From an uncultured Prevotella sp. (GTDB taxonomy: Bacteria > Bacteroidota > Bacteroidia > Bacteroidales > Bacteroidaceae): a DNA stretch of 59,599 nucleotides. Position 1 is the stretch's first letter; every line of letters begins with the position of its first letter. Made by a program: the position numbers and the translations under genes. The stretch covers positions 1 to 59,599 of the forward strand of contig UQRP01000012.1 in the NCBI GenBank assembly GCA_900543585.1, given 5' to 3'. The notes beneath the pieces were generated by a model. It did not search any database. It was not told where the DNA came from and worked only from the letters and a program-made list of their open reading frames with translations. This document shows positions 26,137-33,811 of the stretch, in pieces.

Positions 26137-27708
26137 ATGAAAACAATGAAGAAATCCATATTATTATTTTTCATGGCCTTTGGGCTCCTTGCCTTTGGCC
26201 AGAGCTGCTCTGACGAGAAGATAGCTGTCCGCCAGGGGGCTGAAGACAATGAGCTGACCCTCAAGCACAATCCCGGCATGAACCTCATCGGGCGCGTCAC
26301 CGTCGACGGCCAGCCGCGGCAGGGCGTAGCCGTCAGCGACGGCGTCAGCGTCGTGCTCACCGATGCCAATGGCGAATATCAGATGCGGTCGTCGGCACTA
26401 TCGGAATATGTCTATGTCTCCACTCCTGCCGACTGCCAGCTGCCAGTAGAGAATGGCATGCCGTATTTCTACCGGAAGATAGACTTCTCCGACAGCCATA
26501 TCATCCAGCGCGACTTCAAACTCTCGTCAAAAGCCGTGGACGACAGCTTCAAGCTCCTCGCCATCACCGACGTGCAGATAGGCACCGAGCACGACGACGA
26601 ACTCTGCCAGCCCCTCATGGACAGCATCGCCAACTACACCAACAGCCGAAAGGACATCGTTTTAGGCTTGAACATGGGCGACATCGTGTGGAACAAGCCC
26701 GCACAGTATGCCAACTATAAGCAGTACATCAAGAAGATAAACGTCCCGGTGCTCAACGTCATCGGCAACCACGACCACAACGAGAAAGTGGCCAACGACT
26801 CCCTCTCCGTGCAGGAATACCGTGATGCCTTAGGCCCCACCTACTACAGCTACAACATCGGACAGTGGCATGTCGTAATCCTCGACGACGTCATCAAGAA
26901 TGGCGCACAGCGCAACGACTACGTCAGCGGCATCAACGCCACACAGCTCACTTGGCTCAAGCAGGATCTTGCCAATGTCGACAAGAGCAAGAGCATCCTC
27001 ATCGGCTTACATATCCCCACCAGCCGACGCAACAACCCCAACAACCATCTCTCCAACCGCCAAGCCCTCTACGACCTGGTGAAGGACTTCCACCGCACGG
27101 TCATCCTCTCCGGACACACCCACAACAACTTCACCACCGACATCGCACCGAACATCCGCGAATATACCTTAGGCTCGGTGATGGGTGCCTACTGGAATGA
27201 GTACAACGGTGTGGGTATCTGCGACGACGGTTCGCCACGTGGCTTTGCCGTGCTGAGCTTCAAAGGCAACGAGCTTACCGACGAATATTACAAAGGCGAA
27301 GAGCATCCCCAGAGCTATCAGATAAAGATTTATCCTCCTGCCGAGGCCTCCTTCCGCTGGGGCCGGGTCAGTGGCACCATCGCCGCACCCGCAGACGCCG
27401 TGCCACAGAGAGTGGACAATAGCACCGTGCTCATCAATGTCTTCAACTGGAATACCGACTGGACGGTGACACTCTCTGAAGACGGTGGACAGCCCCTGCC
27501 GCTCACACAGAATGTCACCTGTCTCGACCCTGAGGCCGTGAAGACGCTGCAAGGCGACAACACTTGGGAATACCGCCCCACGGCTGAGCCGGAAGAGCAC
27601 AACGACCACAACTTCCTCTACACGCCGAAGTCTAAAGACTGGAAGACGATTACCGTCACGGCAACCGACGCCTTCGGCAATAAATACACAGCAACTCTGA
27701 ACAAATAA
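26137..27708 (+). CDS. Calcineurin-like phosphoesterase lipoprotein (MetallophosN/C type)
   Basis: A protein of 523 residues. The signal ends FGQS-C (Cys24), then SDEK, so it is probably surface-exposed. An N-terminal transthyretin-like module (GRVTVDGQPRQGVAVSDGVSVVLTDANGEY) is followed by the catalytic metallophosphoesterase core: AITDVQIG, NMGDIVW, VIGNHDHN, LIGLHIP and ILSGHTHNN. The first metal motif is DVQ rather than DxH, as in related Bacteroidota proteins. A C-terminal beta domain (MetallophosC-like) ends the protein. It would hydrolyse phosphate mono- or diesters at the cell surface. Together with the GDPD gene that follows it points to a phosphoester-containing substrate. Confidence 0.9.
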   Translation: MKTMKKSILLFFMAFGLLAFGQSCSDEKIAVRQGAEDNELTLKHNPGMNLIGRVTVDGQPRQGVAVSDGVSVVLTDANGEYQMRSSALSEYVYVSTPADCQLPVENGMPYFYRKIDFSDSHIIQRDFKLSSKAVDDSFKLLAITDVQIGTEHDDELCQPLMDSIANYTNSRKDIVLGLNMGDIVWNKPAQYANYKQYIKKINVPVLNVIGNHDHNEKVANDSLSVQEYRDALGPTYYSYNIGQWHVVILDDVIKNGAQRNDYVSGINATQLTWLKQDLANVDKSKSILIGLHIPTSRRNNPNNHLSNRQALYDLVKDFHRTVILSGHTHNNFTTDIAPNIREYTLGSVMGAYWNEYNGVGICDDGSPRGFAVLSFKGNELTDEYYKGEEHPQSYQIKIYPPAEASFRWGRVSGTIAAPADAVPQRVDNSTVLINVFNWNTDWTVTLSEDGGQPLPLTQNVTCLDPEAVKTLQGDNTWEYRPTAEPEEHNDHNFLYTPKSKDWKTITVTATDAFGNKYTATLNK

Positions 27709-27728
27709 TTCTTTCATACATTGACAAG

Positions 27729-27763
27729 GTACGTCTCCATGGCAAAAGGCCGTGGGGGCGTAC
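27729..27763 (+). other. Intercistronic mRNA hairpin
   Basis: GTACGTCTCCATGGC and GCCGTGGGGGCGTAC pair over 15 bp when G-U pairs are allowed, with a 5-nt loop AAAAG. It lies between the phosphoesterase stop and the GDPD start. No T-run follows, so it is more likely a processing or stability element than a terminator (inference). Confidence 0.6.
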
Positions 27764-27789
27764 TGACTTCACAACCATACAAACACGCA

Positions 27790-28557
27790 ATGAAAAACAT
27801 CAAAATCATTCTACTGGCTGCCTTGGCCGTTCTCACACTGACAGCCAACGCTCAGACAAAAGTAATCGCCCACCGCGGCTACTGGGACTGCCCGGGCAGC
27901 GCCCAGAACTCTATCACGTCCATGCAGCTCGCCGACAAAATAGGCTGCTACGGCTCGGAGTTCGATGTCCATCTCACTAGCGACAATGTCATCGTTGTCC
28001 ACCACGACCCCACCGTGGACAAGACTCCTATCCAGACTTCTCCCTATAAAGCCATCAAGAAGGCCACACTGAAGAATGGGGAGCATGTGCCCACACTGGA
28101 GCAGTATCTCAAAGCCGGACAGAAGCTCTCGACAAAGCTCATCCTCGAAATCAAGAAGCAGAAAGTGGCAAGCCATGAGGACAGCCTCGTCGACGAGACC
28201 GTTGCCATGGTAAGGAAATACGACCTCCAGAACCGAACGGAATATATCTCCTTCAGCGGCAGAGCCTGCGAGCGGCTCCATGCCATCGCACCTGAGGCTA
28301 AGGTCTATTATCTCAACGGCGATTGGGACCCACAGACCGTCAAGGACAAAGGCCTCAGCGGTATCGACTATGACGGAAAGGTGCTCGCCCTGCATCCGGA
28401 ATGGATCAAGCAGAGCCACGACCTCGGACTCGCCGTCAATGTCTGGACCATCAACGACCTCAACGACATCGACGGATTCATCAAGGAAGGGGTCGACTTC
28501 ATCACAACCAACAAGCCCGTCGAGGCGCTGAAGCTGGCAAGGCCACTGGACCTGTAA
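27790..28557 (+). CDS. Glycerophosphodiester phosphodiesterase
   Basis: A protein of 255 residues from the ATG at 27790; a longer reading from a TTG at 27721 would translate the upstream hairpin and is rejected. The signal peptide is LLAALAVLTLTANA-Q, so it acts in the periplasm. The GDPD core is intact: HRGYW, EFDVHLTSDNVIVVHHDPTVD, LILEIKKQK, and the C-terminal VNVWTINDLNDIDGFIKEGVDFITTNKP. The usual PENT motif reads AQNSI, but the known metal and catalytic residues (His in HRG, Glu and Asp in EFDV, His in HHDP, Glu in LEIK) are present. It splits glycerophosphodiesters into glycerol-3-phosphate and an alcohol. It follows a surface phosphoesterase and precedes a GH13 enzyme. Confidence 0.92.
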   Translation: MKNIKIILLAALAVLTLTANAQTKVIAHRGYWDCPGSAQNSITSMQLADKIGCYGSEFDVHLTSDNVIVVHHDPTVDKTPIQTSPYKAIKKATLKNGEHVPTLEQYLKAGQKLSTKLILEIKKQKVASHEDSLVDETVAMVRKYDLQNRTEYISFSGRACERLHAIAPEAKVYYLNGDWDPQTVKDKGLSGIDYDGKVLALHPEWIKQSHDLGLAVNVWTINDLNDIDGFIKEGVDFITTNKPVEALKLARPLDL

Positions 28558-28632
28558 TCTGCTAAGGACAGAAATCCATGGCCATCATACAGCAAATATC
28601 GCAAGACCATCATACAACAAATCAATAGATTC

Positions 28633-30354
28633 ATGAACATACGAAAAAACCTTTTCGCGCTCTTCATGGCGCTTCTTCCCGGTCTGGGCACCTCAGCCCA
28701 GACCAGCAAAGGGCCGGCATGGCTCAGCGATGCCGTCTTCTATCAAATCTACCCGTCGTCGTACATGGACACCGACGGCAATGGCATCGGCGACCTGCCC
28801 GGCATCACCGCCAAGCTGGACTATATCAAATCGCTGGGTGTCAACGCCATCTGGCTGAACCCCATCTTCGTCTCCGGCTGGTTCGACGGCGGCTATGATG
28901 TCATCGACTTTTACAAGGTGGACCCGCGCTTCGGCACCAACGACGACCTGGTGACCCTTGTCCGCGAGGCGCACCAGCGTGGCATGAAGGTCATCCTCGA
29001 CCTCGTAGCCGGCCACAGCAGCTCCAAGAGTGAGTGGTTCAGGCTGAGTGCTACGGGCGGCCGCAACGACCGCTATGCCGACTACTACATCTGGAGCGAC
29101 TCCATCTCTGAGAAGGACATGCAGGACATCGCCCTGCGCAACCAGGAGCCCGACCCCGAGGTGAGCAAGCGCGGACTGTGGGTAGAGGCCGACGCCAAGC
29201 GCGGTAGATATTATCAGAAGAACTACTATATCTGCCAGCCGGCGCTGAACTACGGCTACGCCCATCCCGACCCCTCTCACCCCTGGGAGCAGGCCATGGA
29301 CGCCCCTGGACCGATGGCTGTGCGCCGCGAGCTGAAGAACATTATGGCCTTCTGGTATGACAAGGGCGTCGACGGATTCCGCGTCGACATGGCGGCCTCA
29401 CTCGTCAAGGGCGACCCCGACAAGAAGGGGGTGATGGCGCTGTGGCACGACATGAAGGAGTGGCAGAGCCAGCATTATCCACAGTGCATCCTCGTCTCGG
29501 AATGGAGCAACCCCGTGCAGTCGCTCAACGCAGGGTTTAACATCGACTTCGAGATTCACCTTGCCACAAAAGTCTACAACACCCTCTTCTTCGCCAGCGA
29601 TGACCCCTGGGGCAAAAAAGGCAAGGAGTGCTATTTCGACGAGCGCGGCCGCGGCAGTCTGAAGTACTTCATGGATACCTACGGTGTAGCCTACCGTGAG
29701 ACTGCCGACAAGGGATATATCACCTTCCCCACGGCCAACCACGACTTCCAGCGCCTGCGCACAGGCCGGCGCAACAGCCTTGCTGCCGTGAAGGTGGCCA
29801 TGACTTTCTGCCTGACCATGCCCGGAGTGCCCTTCATCTACTATGGTGACGAGATAGGCATGCGCTACCAGCCCGGTCTGAAGCCCAAGGAGGGCAGCCG
29901 TGAGCGCTCCGGCACCCGAACGCCCATGCAGTGGACCATGGGCCGCAATGCCGGCTTCTCAACCTGCCCCGCTGACAGCCTCTACTTCCCCGTCAATACC
30001 GAGGGAGGCAGCATCTCCGTCGAGGCCGAGGACAAAGACAGCCACTCCATGCTCAACTTCGTCAGAAGCGTACTCCACCTCCGCAAATCGTCCAAAGCCC
30101 TGGGCAACGACGGCTCCTGGACCCTCGTGAGCGATGTCAACAAGCCTTATCCGATGGTCTACAAGCGCTCCTACGGCAATGAGGTCTATGTCGTAGCCCT
30201 GAATCCGGCAGCGCGCAAGGTATCAGCCGACATCAGCCATATCGGAAAAGGCAAGGCGCTGATGGTCTCGGGAAAGGCTGACTACAAGGCTGGTAAAGCC
30301 ACCGATACCGTCAACCTTGGAGCAACCTCTGCTGCCATATTCAGAATCAAGTAA
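28633..30354 (+). CDS. GH13-family alpha-glucoside-active glycoside hydrolase
   Basis: A protein of 573 residues with a signal peptide (FALFMALLPGLGTSA-Q), so periplasmic or outer-membrane associated. The GH13 barrel is complete: VFYQIYPSSYMDTDGNGIGDLPGI, the catalytic nucleophile Asp252 in GFRVDMA, the acid/base Glu290 in LVSEWSN, and the transition-state Asp371 in TANHDFQR. A C-terminal beta-sandwich follows. The DGNGIGDLPGI and early YPSSY segments are typical of oligosaccharide-active alpha-glucosidase, sucrose-cleaving or trehalose-isomerising subgroups rather than endo-amylases. The exact substrate is open. Last gene of the operon; a 75-bp gap with an imperfect direct repeat (CCATCATACA at 28582 and 28607) precedes it. 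Confidence 0.9.
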   Translation: MNIRKNLFALFMALLPGLGTSAQTSKGPAWLSDAVFYQIYPSSYMDTDGNGIGDLPGITAKLDYIKSLGVNAIWLNPIFVSGWFDGGYDVIDFYKVDPRFGTNDDLVTLVREAHQRGMKVILDLVAGHSSSKSEWFRLSATGGRNDRYADYYIWSDSISEKDMQDIALRNQEPDPEVSKRGLWVEADAKRGRYYQKNYYICQPALNYGYAHPDPSHPWEQAMDAPGPMAVRRELKNIMAFWYDKGVDGFRVDMAASLVKGDPDKKGVMALWHDMKEWQSQHYPQCILVSEWSNPVQSLNAGFNIDFEIHLATKVYNTLFFASDDPWGKKGKECYFDERGRGSLKYFMDTYGVAYRETADKGYITFPTANHDFQRLRTGRRNSLAAVKVAMTFCLTMPGVPFIYYGDEIGMRYQPGLKPKEGSRERSGTRTPMQWTMGRNAGFSTCPADSLYFPVNTEGGSISVEAEDKDSHSMLNFVRSVLHLRKSSKALGNDGSWTLVSDVNKPYPMVYKRSYGNEVYVVALNPAARKVSADISHIGKGKALMVSGKADYKAGKATDTVNLGATSAAIFRIK

Positions 30355-30415
30355 AGCGAAAGTGTAACATGTAACATTTTTCTCCCACCACATCATCGCT
30401 GCTGCCCTAAAAAGC

Positions 30416-30432
30416 GGCAGGAAAAGCCTGCC
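30416..30432 (+). other. Small hairpin after the GH13 gene
   Basis: GGCAGG and CCTGCC pair over a 5-nt loop 62 bp after the GH13 stop. No T-run follows. Confidence 0.4.
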
Positions 30433-30487
30433 AGCAATTATTTATGGCACCCTAAACGCGGTGGAATGAGCCCGCCGTCAATAATTT

Positions 30488-30532
30488 GAGGGACGCTACT
30501 TCCGTATGTTATGACGAAAGCCAGCGTCCCTC
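30488..30532. terminator. Inverted repeat between convergent GH13 and DASS genes
   Basis: GAGGGACGCT and AGCGTCCCTC form a perfect 10-bp stem with a 25-nt loop, followed on the plus strand by TTTAT. It is a probable terminator of the SusCD operon, possibly bidirectional. Confidence 0.6.
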
Positions 30533-30579
30533 TTTATGCTATTCCATAATTTGTGCAGCGAGTCAGCATTAGTCTTTAT

Positions 30580-32136
30580 CTACAATACCGCAGCCACGAG
30601 ATAGAGCACGATAGGTATGGTGACGAAGGCGATGCCGATGAAATCGATGACAACACCGGTCTTTATCATCTTGGTGATGGGCACATAGCCCGACGCATAG
30701 ACGATGGCATTAGGCGGTGTGGAGACGGGGAGCATGAAGCCCAAGGAGGCCGACAGCGCTACACCGACAGCAACAGGCACCGGCGAGAACCCGGCGACCA
30801 CAGCGGCACCGATGGCCAACGGACCCACCATATTGGTGGCTGCCGTATGTGAGGTGAGCTCTGACATGAGCAGCGAGACAACGCAGAACACAGCCACAAG
30901 GGTGAGCTCCGACGGATTGCCACCCATCCACGCCACGATATTATCGCCTATCCACTGCGAGAGCCCCGTGGAATACATCATGCCGCCCATGGCCAGTCCG
31001 CCACCAAAAAGCAGGAGGGTACCCCACTCCACGCCTTCCACGGCCTGCTTCCACGTGATGACACTACGGCGTTTGCCCTCGGCTGTGGTACCACCGGGGA
31101 GGAAGAAGAGCACCAGGGCGCCTATCATGGCAGCGATAGCCTCGGGGAAGAGACGGTTGTAAGTCTTCAGCACAGTACTGCCGTTGCCCAAGACGATGCT
31201 CAGCACACCCGGCGTTATCCACAGCACCACAGCGATAAGGAAGCCCACCATGGTGTTCTTCTGCGCCAAGGTCCAGCGGCCGAGCGCCTTGCGCTTCTCC
31301 TCCACAAACTCGTGGGCGCCCTCGATGCGCTTCACATCGGCCGGGAACATGCGGCTGAGGATGATGTAAGCGATGACGAAATAGATAATCATTGCCACAA
31401 AGCCCCATATCATCCATTGGAAGAAGCCGATATTGATGTGGCAGAGCTCATCGAGGAATCCAAGCATGATGATGTTCGGCGGCGTGCCGATGGGCGTCAG
31501 CACCCCACCAATGGAGCAGGCGTAGGCGGTCATAAGCATCAGACCCGTGGCATATTTGTAGGTCTTCAGACTGATGACCTTGCCCTTGGCAGCCATCATC
31601 TCGCGGATAGCCTCCAAGAGTCCGAGGGCGATGGGAAACATCATGGCTGCCGTGGCCGTGTTGCTAATCCATCCGGAGCAGAGCATGCAGGCCAGTCCCA
31701 CAGCAAAGAAGATGCGCCGCGGGTTGTCGCCGACCCACCGCATGGAGACGATGCCATAGCTGATACGCTTGTCGATGCCGTTGACCATCATGGCCTTGGC
31801 AATGATAAATCCGCCCATGAAGAGGAAGATGGTAGGGTTGGCGAAGGCGGCAAAGGCCTCCTTCATCTTCACCACGTCAAAGACGACGCAGAGAGTAGGG
31901 CCCAGGAGCGAGGTAACGGGGATAGGCACCGGTTCCGTTATCCACCACAGGGCGACAAGGGTCATGATGGCCAAGAGCTTATGGCCTTCTACACTCAGGC
32001 TCCCGATAGGCGTGAGCCAGACTAAGAGCGCACAGATGGGACCGCAGACAGCTCCGATAAGACGGCGACGACGGTCAAACTTGGAGTTTCTCTCCGCTTC
32101 TTCAATAGCAGCGAGATCAGGGTTGGGTGTTGCCAT
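30580..32136 (-). CDS. DASS/SLC13-family sodium-coupled anion (dicarboxylate) transporter
   Basis: A protein of 518 residues with about 11-13 hydrophobic segments. The two family hairpin motifs are present: SNTATAAMMFP in the first half, and STPPNAIVYASGYVP following GFMLPV in the second. TLVALWWITEPVPIPVTSLLGP near residues 58-79 also matches the DASS family. Such carriers move succinate, fumarate or other anions with sodium across the inner membrane; citrate or sulfate cannot be excluded. It is transcribed alone from a very good promoter (TTTG, 19 bp, TAAATTTG), and two tandem TTGACnnnnGTCAA dyads lie just upstream. Confidence 0.9.
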   Translation of the reverse strand: MATPNPDLAAIEEAERNSKFDRRRRLIGAVCGPICALLVWLTPIGSLSVEGHKLLAIMTLVALWWITEPVPIPVTSLLGPTLCVVFDVVKMKEAFAAFANPTIFLFMGGFIIAKAMMVNGIDKRISYGIVSMRWVGDNPRRIFFAVGLACMLCSGWISNTATAAMMFPIALGLLEAIREMMAAKGKVISLKTYKYATGLMLMTAYACSIGGVLTPIGTPPNIIMLGFLDELCHINIGFFQWMIWGFVAMIIYFVIAYIILSRMFPADVKRIEGAHEFVEEKRKALGRWTLAQKNTMVGFLIAVVLWITPGVLSIVLGNGSTVLKTYNRLFPEAIAAMIGALVLFFLPGGTTAEGKRRSVITWKQAVEGVEWGTLLLFGGGLAMGGMMYSTGLSQWIGDNIVAWMGGNPSELTLVAVFCVVSLLMSELTSHTAATNMVGPLAIGAAVVAGFSPVPVAVGVALSASLGFMLPVSTPPNAIVYASGYVPITKMIKTGVVIDFIGIAFVTIPIVLYLVAAVL

Positions 32137-32161
32137 AAATTGAGGTTCTTAGGTTTGCTTG

Positions 32162-32192
32162 CAAATTTAGGGAAAAGAAATGATATGGCAAA
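32162..32192 (-). promoter_or_regulatory. Promoter of the DASS transporter gene
   Basis: Minus strand: TTTG at 32192-32189, exactly 19 bp, TAAATTTG at 32169-32162. The ATG is 26 bp further on. Confidence 0.8.
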
Positions 32193-32210
32193 GAAGAAAT
32201 GAGAAAAAAA

Positions 32211-32243
32211 TTGACCGCCGTCAAGCGAGTTGACCGCTGTCAA
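32211..32243. promoter_or_regulatory. Tandem dyads, candidate operators
   Basis: TTGACCGCCGTCAA at 32211-32224 and TTGACCGCTGTCAA at 32230-32243, 19 bp apart. Both are TTGAC-N4-GTCAA dyads. They lie between the DASS promoter and the promoter of the small membrane protein, so a dimeric regulator could act on either. Confidence 0.6.
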
Positions 32244-32280
32244 GAAAGCGAGTATAAACAACACTTTCATGGTCTGAAAA

Positions 32281-32311
32281 TTTGTGAAATCAGCAAATGG
32301 CAGTAACTTTG
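32281..32311 (+). promoter_or_regulatory. Consensus promoter of the small membrane protein gene
   Basis: TTTG at 32281-32284, exactly 19 bp, TAACTTTG at 32304-32311. It is among the best promoter matches in the window. The predicted transcript reaches the small ORF and the terminator at 32529. Confidence 0.8.
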
Positions 32312-32391
32312 CAGTGCAATTAAGCAAGAAAGCTATCAGCAAAGGCTGAAGCATGATTTTATTAAAGAGAAAATTAGAAAGGATAACAATT

Positions 32392-32487
32392 ATGATGACA
32401 GTAAGCACTTTTATAGCAACAACAGCCCTGATGTTCGGTCTTATCTCACTCGTTGCCGTACACATGGGTAAGAATATCGAAGCATAA
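32392..32487 (+). CDS. Small single-pass membrane protein, 31 residues
   Basis: ATG at 32392 (a second ATG follows at once; an in-frame ATG at 32353 would add 13 charged residues) to TAA at 32487. It encodes a hydrophobic helix from about residue 4 to 23 (TVSTFIATTALMFGLISLVA) and a short basic/polar tail HMGKNIEA. AGAAAGGA lies 8 bp before the ATG, a plausible ribosome-binding site. A consensus promoter and a strong terminator bracket it, so it forms an independent transcription unit of about 250 nt. I do not recognise a family. The alternative is that the unit is a small RNA that happens to contain an ORF. Confidence 0.65.
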   Translation: MMTVSTFIATTALMFGLISLVAVHMGKNIEA

Positions 32488-32528
32488 GAAGATTTGAGAG
32501 AATAAAAGAGAAGCATAGAACAATATAG

Positions 32529-32570
32529 AAAGCCGTGAACGGAGCGTGAGCCCCTTTCACGGCTTTTTTT
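32529..32570 (+). terminator. Terminator of the small membrane protein gene
   Basis: AAAGCCGTGAA and TTCACGGCTTT form an 11-bp stem followed by a run of seven T. It is a clear intrinsic terminator 41 bp after the small ORF. Confidence 0.88.
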
Positions 32571-32615
32571 ATGAGTTTTTATAACCTTTATCTCATTGAA
32601 TTGGAAAGAATTGCG

Positions 32616-32623
32616 TAAATTTG
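32616..32623 (+). promoter_or_regulatory. -7 box for the GNAT-like/parE operon
   Basis: TAAATTTG, 40 bp before the ATG at 32664. A TTG lies about 17 bp upstream of the box. Confidence 0.5.
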
Positions 32624-32663
32624 CAAATTAAATCGTAAATTCTGAAATATCAAAGATACTATA

Positions 32664-33806
32664 ATGGCAGTAGAAATTAAGAAAGTAGAGAGCAAAAAGG
32701 ACCTGAAGAAGTTTATCGACTTCCATTACGACCTCTATGCCGGCAATCCCTACGATGCCCCGACCCTCTTCCTCGACGAAATGAACACGCTGAGCCCTGA
32801 CAAGAATGTAGCCTTCGACTTCTGCGAGGCTGCCTACTTCCTCGCCTACAAGGACGGGAAGGTAGCGGGCCGCATCGCCGCCATCATCAATAAACGAGCC
32901 AACGAGAAGTTTGGCAAGCAGGATCTCCGCTTTGGATGGATCGACTTCATCGATGACCTCGAGGTCTCCAAGGCCCTCTTCAAGGCTGCCGAAGACTGGG
33001 GGCGCGCCAAGGGCATGACGTCTATCGTAGGCCCCTTGGGCTTCACCGACCTCGACCCCGAGGGCATGCTCATCATGGGATTCGACAAGCTCAACACCAT
33101 GGAGACGATATACAACTACGACTACTATCCCAAGCACATGGAGGCCATGGGCGGATGGGAGAAGGACAACGACTATGTGGAGTACTATCTCCCCATGCCC
33201 GACAAGGTGCCGGAGAAGTTTGCTAAACTCTCACAGCTCATCGAGAAGCGTTACAACCTCCACGTGAAGAAGCTCACCAAGAAGGATGTCAACGCCGGAT
33301 ACGCCCACAAGGTCTTCCACCTCATCAACGAGACTTACAAGGATCTCTACGGCTTCGTGGAGCTCACCGACAGGCAGATAGACCAGTATGTGAAGTCGTA
33401 CATGCCCATGCTCGACATGAACCTCATCACGGTCATCGTCGACGGCAACAAGAACGACGCCATCGCCGGTGTGGGTATCAGCATCCCCTCTATGGCCCGC
33501 GCCATGCAGAAATGCCACCGCGGACGCCTCCTGCCCTTTGGCTGGTGGCATGTCCTCAGAGCGCTGAAATGGCATAAGACGGAGGGTGTGGACCTCCTCC
33601 TCATCGGCTTCCTGCCTGAATACCGTGCCAAGGGTGCCAACGCCCTGCTCTTCGCCGACCTCATCCCACGATATATCGACTATGGATTCAAATGGGGCGA
33701 GACAAACGTGGAGATGGAGGCCAACAACGGCGTGCAAGGACAGTGGAGCGCCTTAGAGCATGTCAACCACAAGCGGCGCAGGTGCTTCCGTAGAGCTATC
33801 AAATAA
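32664..33806 (+). CDS. Conserved cytoplasmic protein, GNAT-like acyltransferase fold
   Basis: A protein of 380 residues without signal peptide or membrane segments. The N-terminal part reads DLKKFIDFHYDLYAGNPYDAPTL, then YFLAYKDGKVAGRIAAIIN, a strand pattern like an acetyl-CoA-binding GNAT core. A second GNAT-like half contains LLLIGFLPEYRAKGANALLFADLIPRYIDYGF. The RAKGA segment sits where GNATs bind pyrophosphate. It is a widespread Bacteroidota protein of unknown substrate, from recall. The parE gene starts 5 bp after its stop, so they are co-transcribed. The function is not established. Confidence 0.62.
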   Translation: MAVEIKKVESKKDLKKFIDFHYDLYAGNPYDAPTLFLDEMNTLSPDKNVAFDFCEAAYFLAYKDGKVAGRIAAIINKRANEKFGKQDLRFGWIDFIDDLEVSKALFKAAEDWGRAKGMTSIVGPLGFTDLDPEGMLIMGFDKLNTMETIYNYDYYPKHMEAMGGWEKDNDYVEYYLPMPDKVPEKFAKLSQLIEKRYNLHVKKLTKKDVNAGYAHKVFHLINETYKDLYGFVELTDRQIDQYVKSYMPMLDMNLITVIVDGNKNDAIAGVGISIPSMARAMQKCHRGRLLPFGWWHVLRALKWHKTEGVDLLLIGFLPEYRAKGANALLFADLIPRYIDYGFKWGETNVEMEANNGVQGQWSALEHVNHKRRRCFRRAIK

Positions 33807-33811
33807 AGATT

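Noticed and set aside
27790..28557. GDPD possibly inactive because PENT reads AQNS
   Set aside because: The residues known to bind metal or act in catalysis (HRG, EFDV, HHDP, LEIK) are all present.
29475..29483. DnaA box TTATCCACA
   Set aside because: A single copy inside the GH13 coding sequence, with no cluster or A+T-rich unwinding element nearby.
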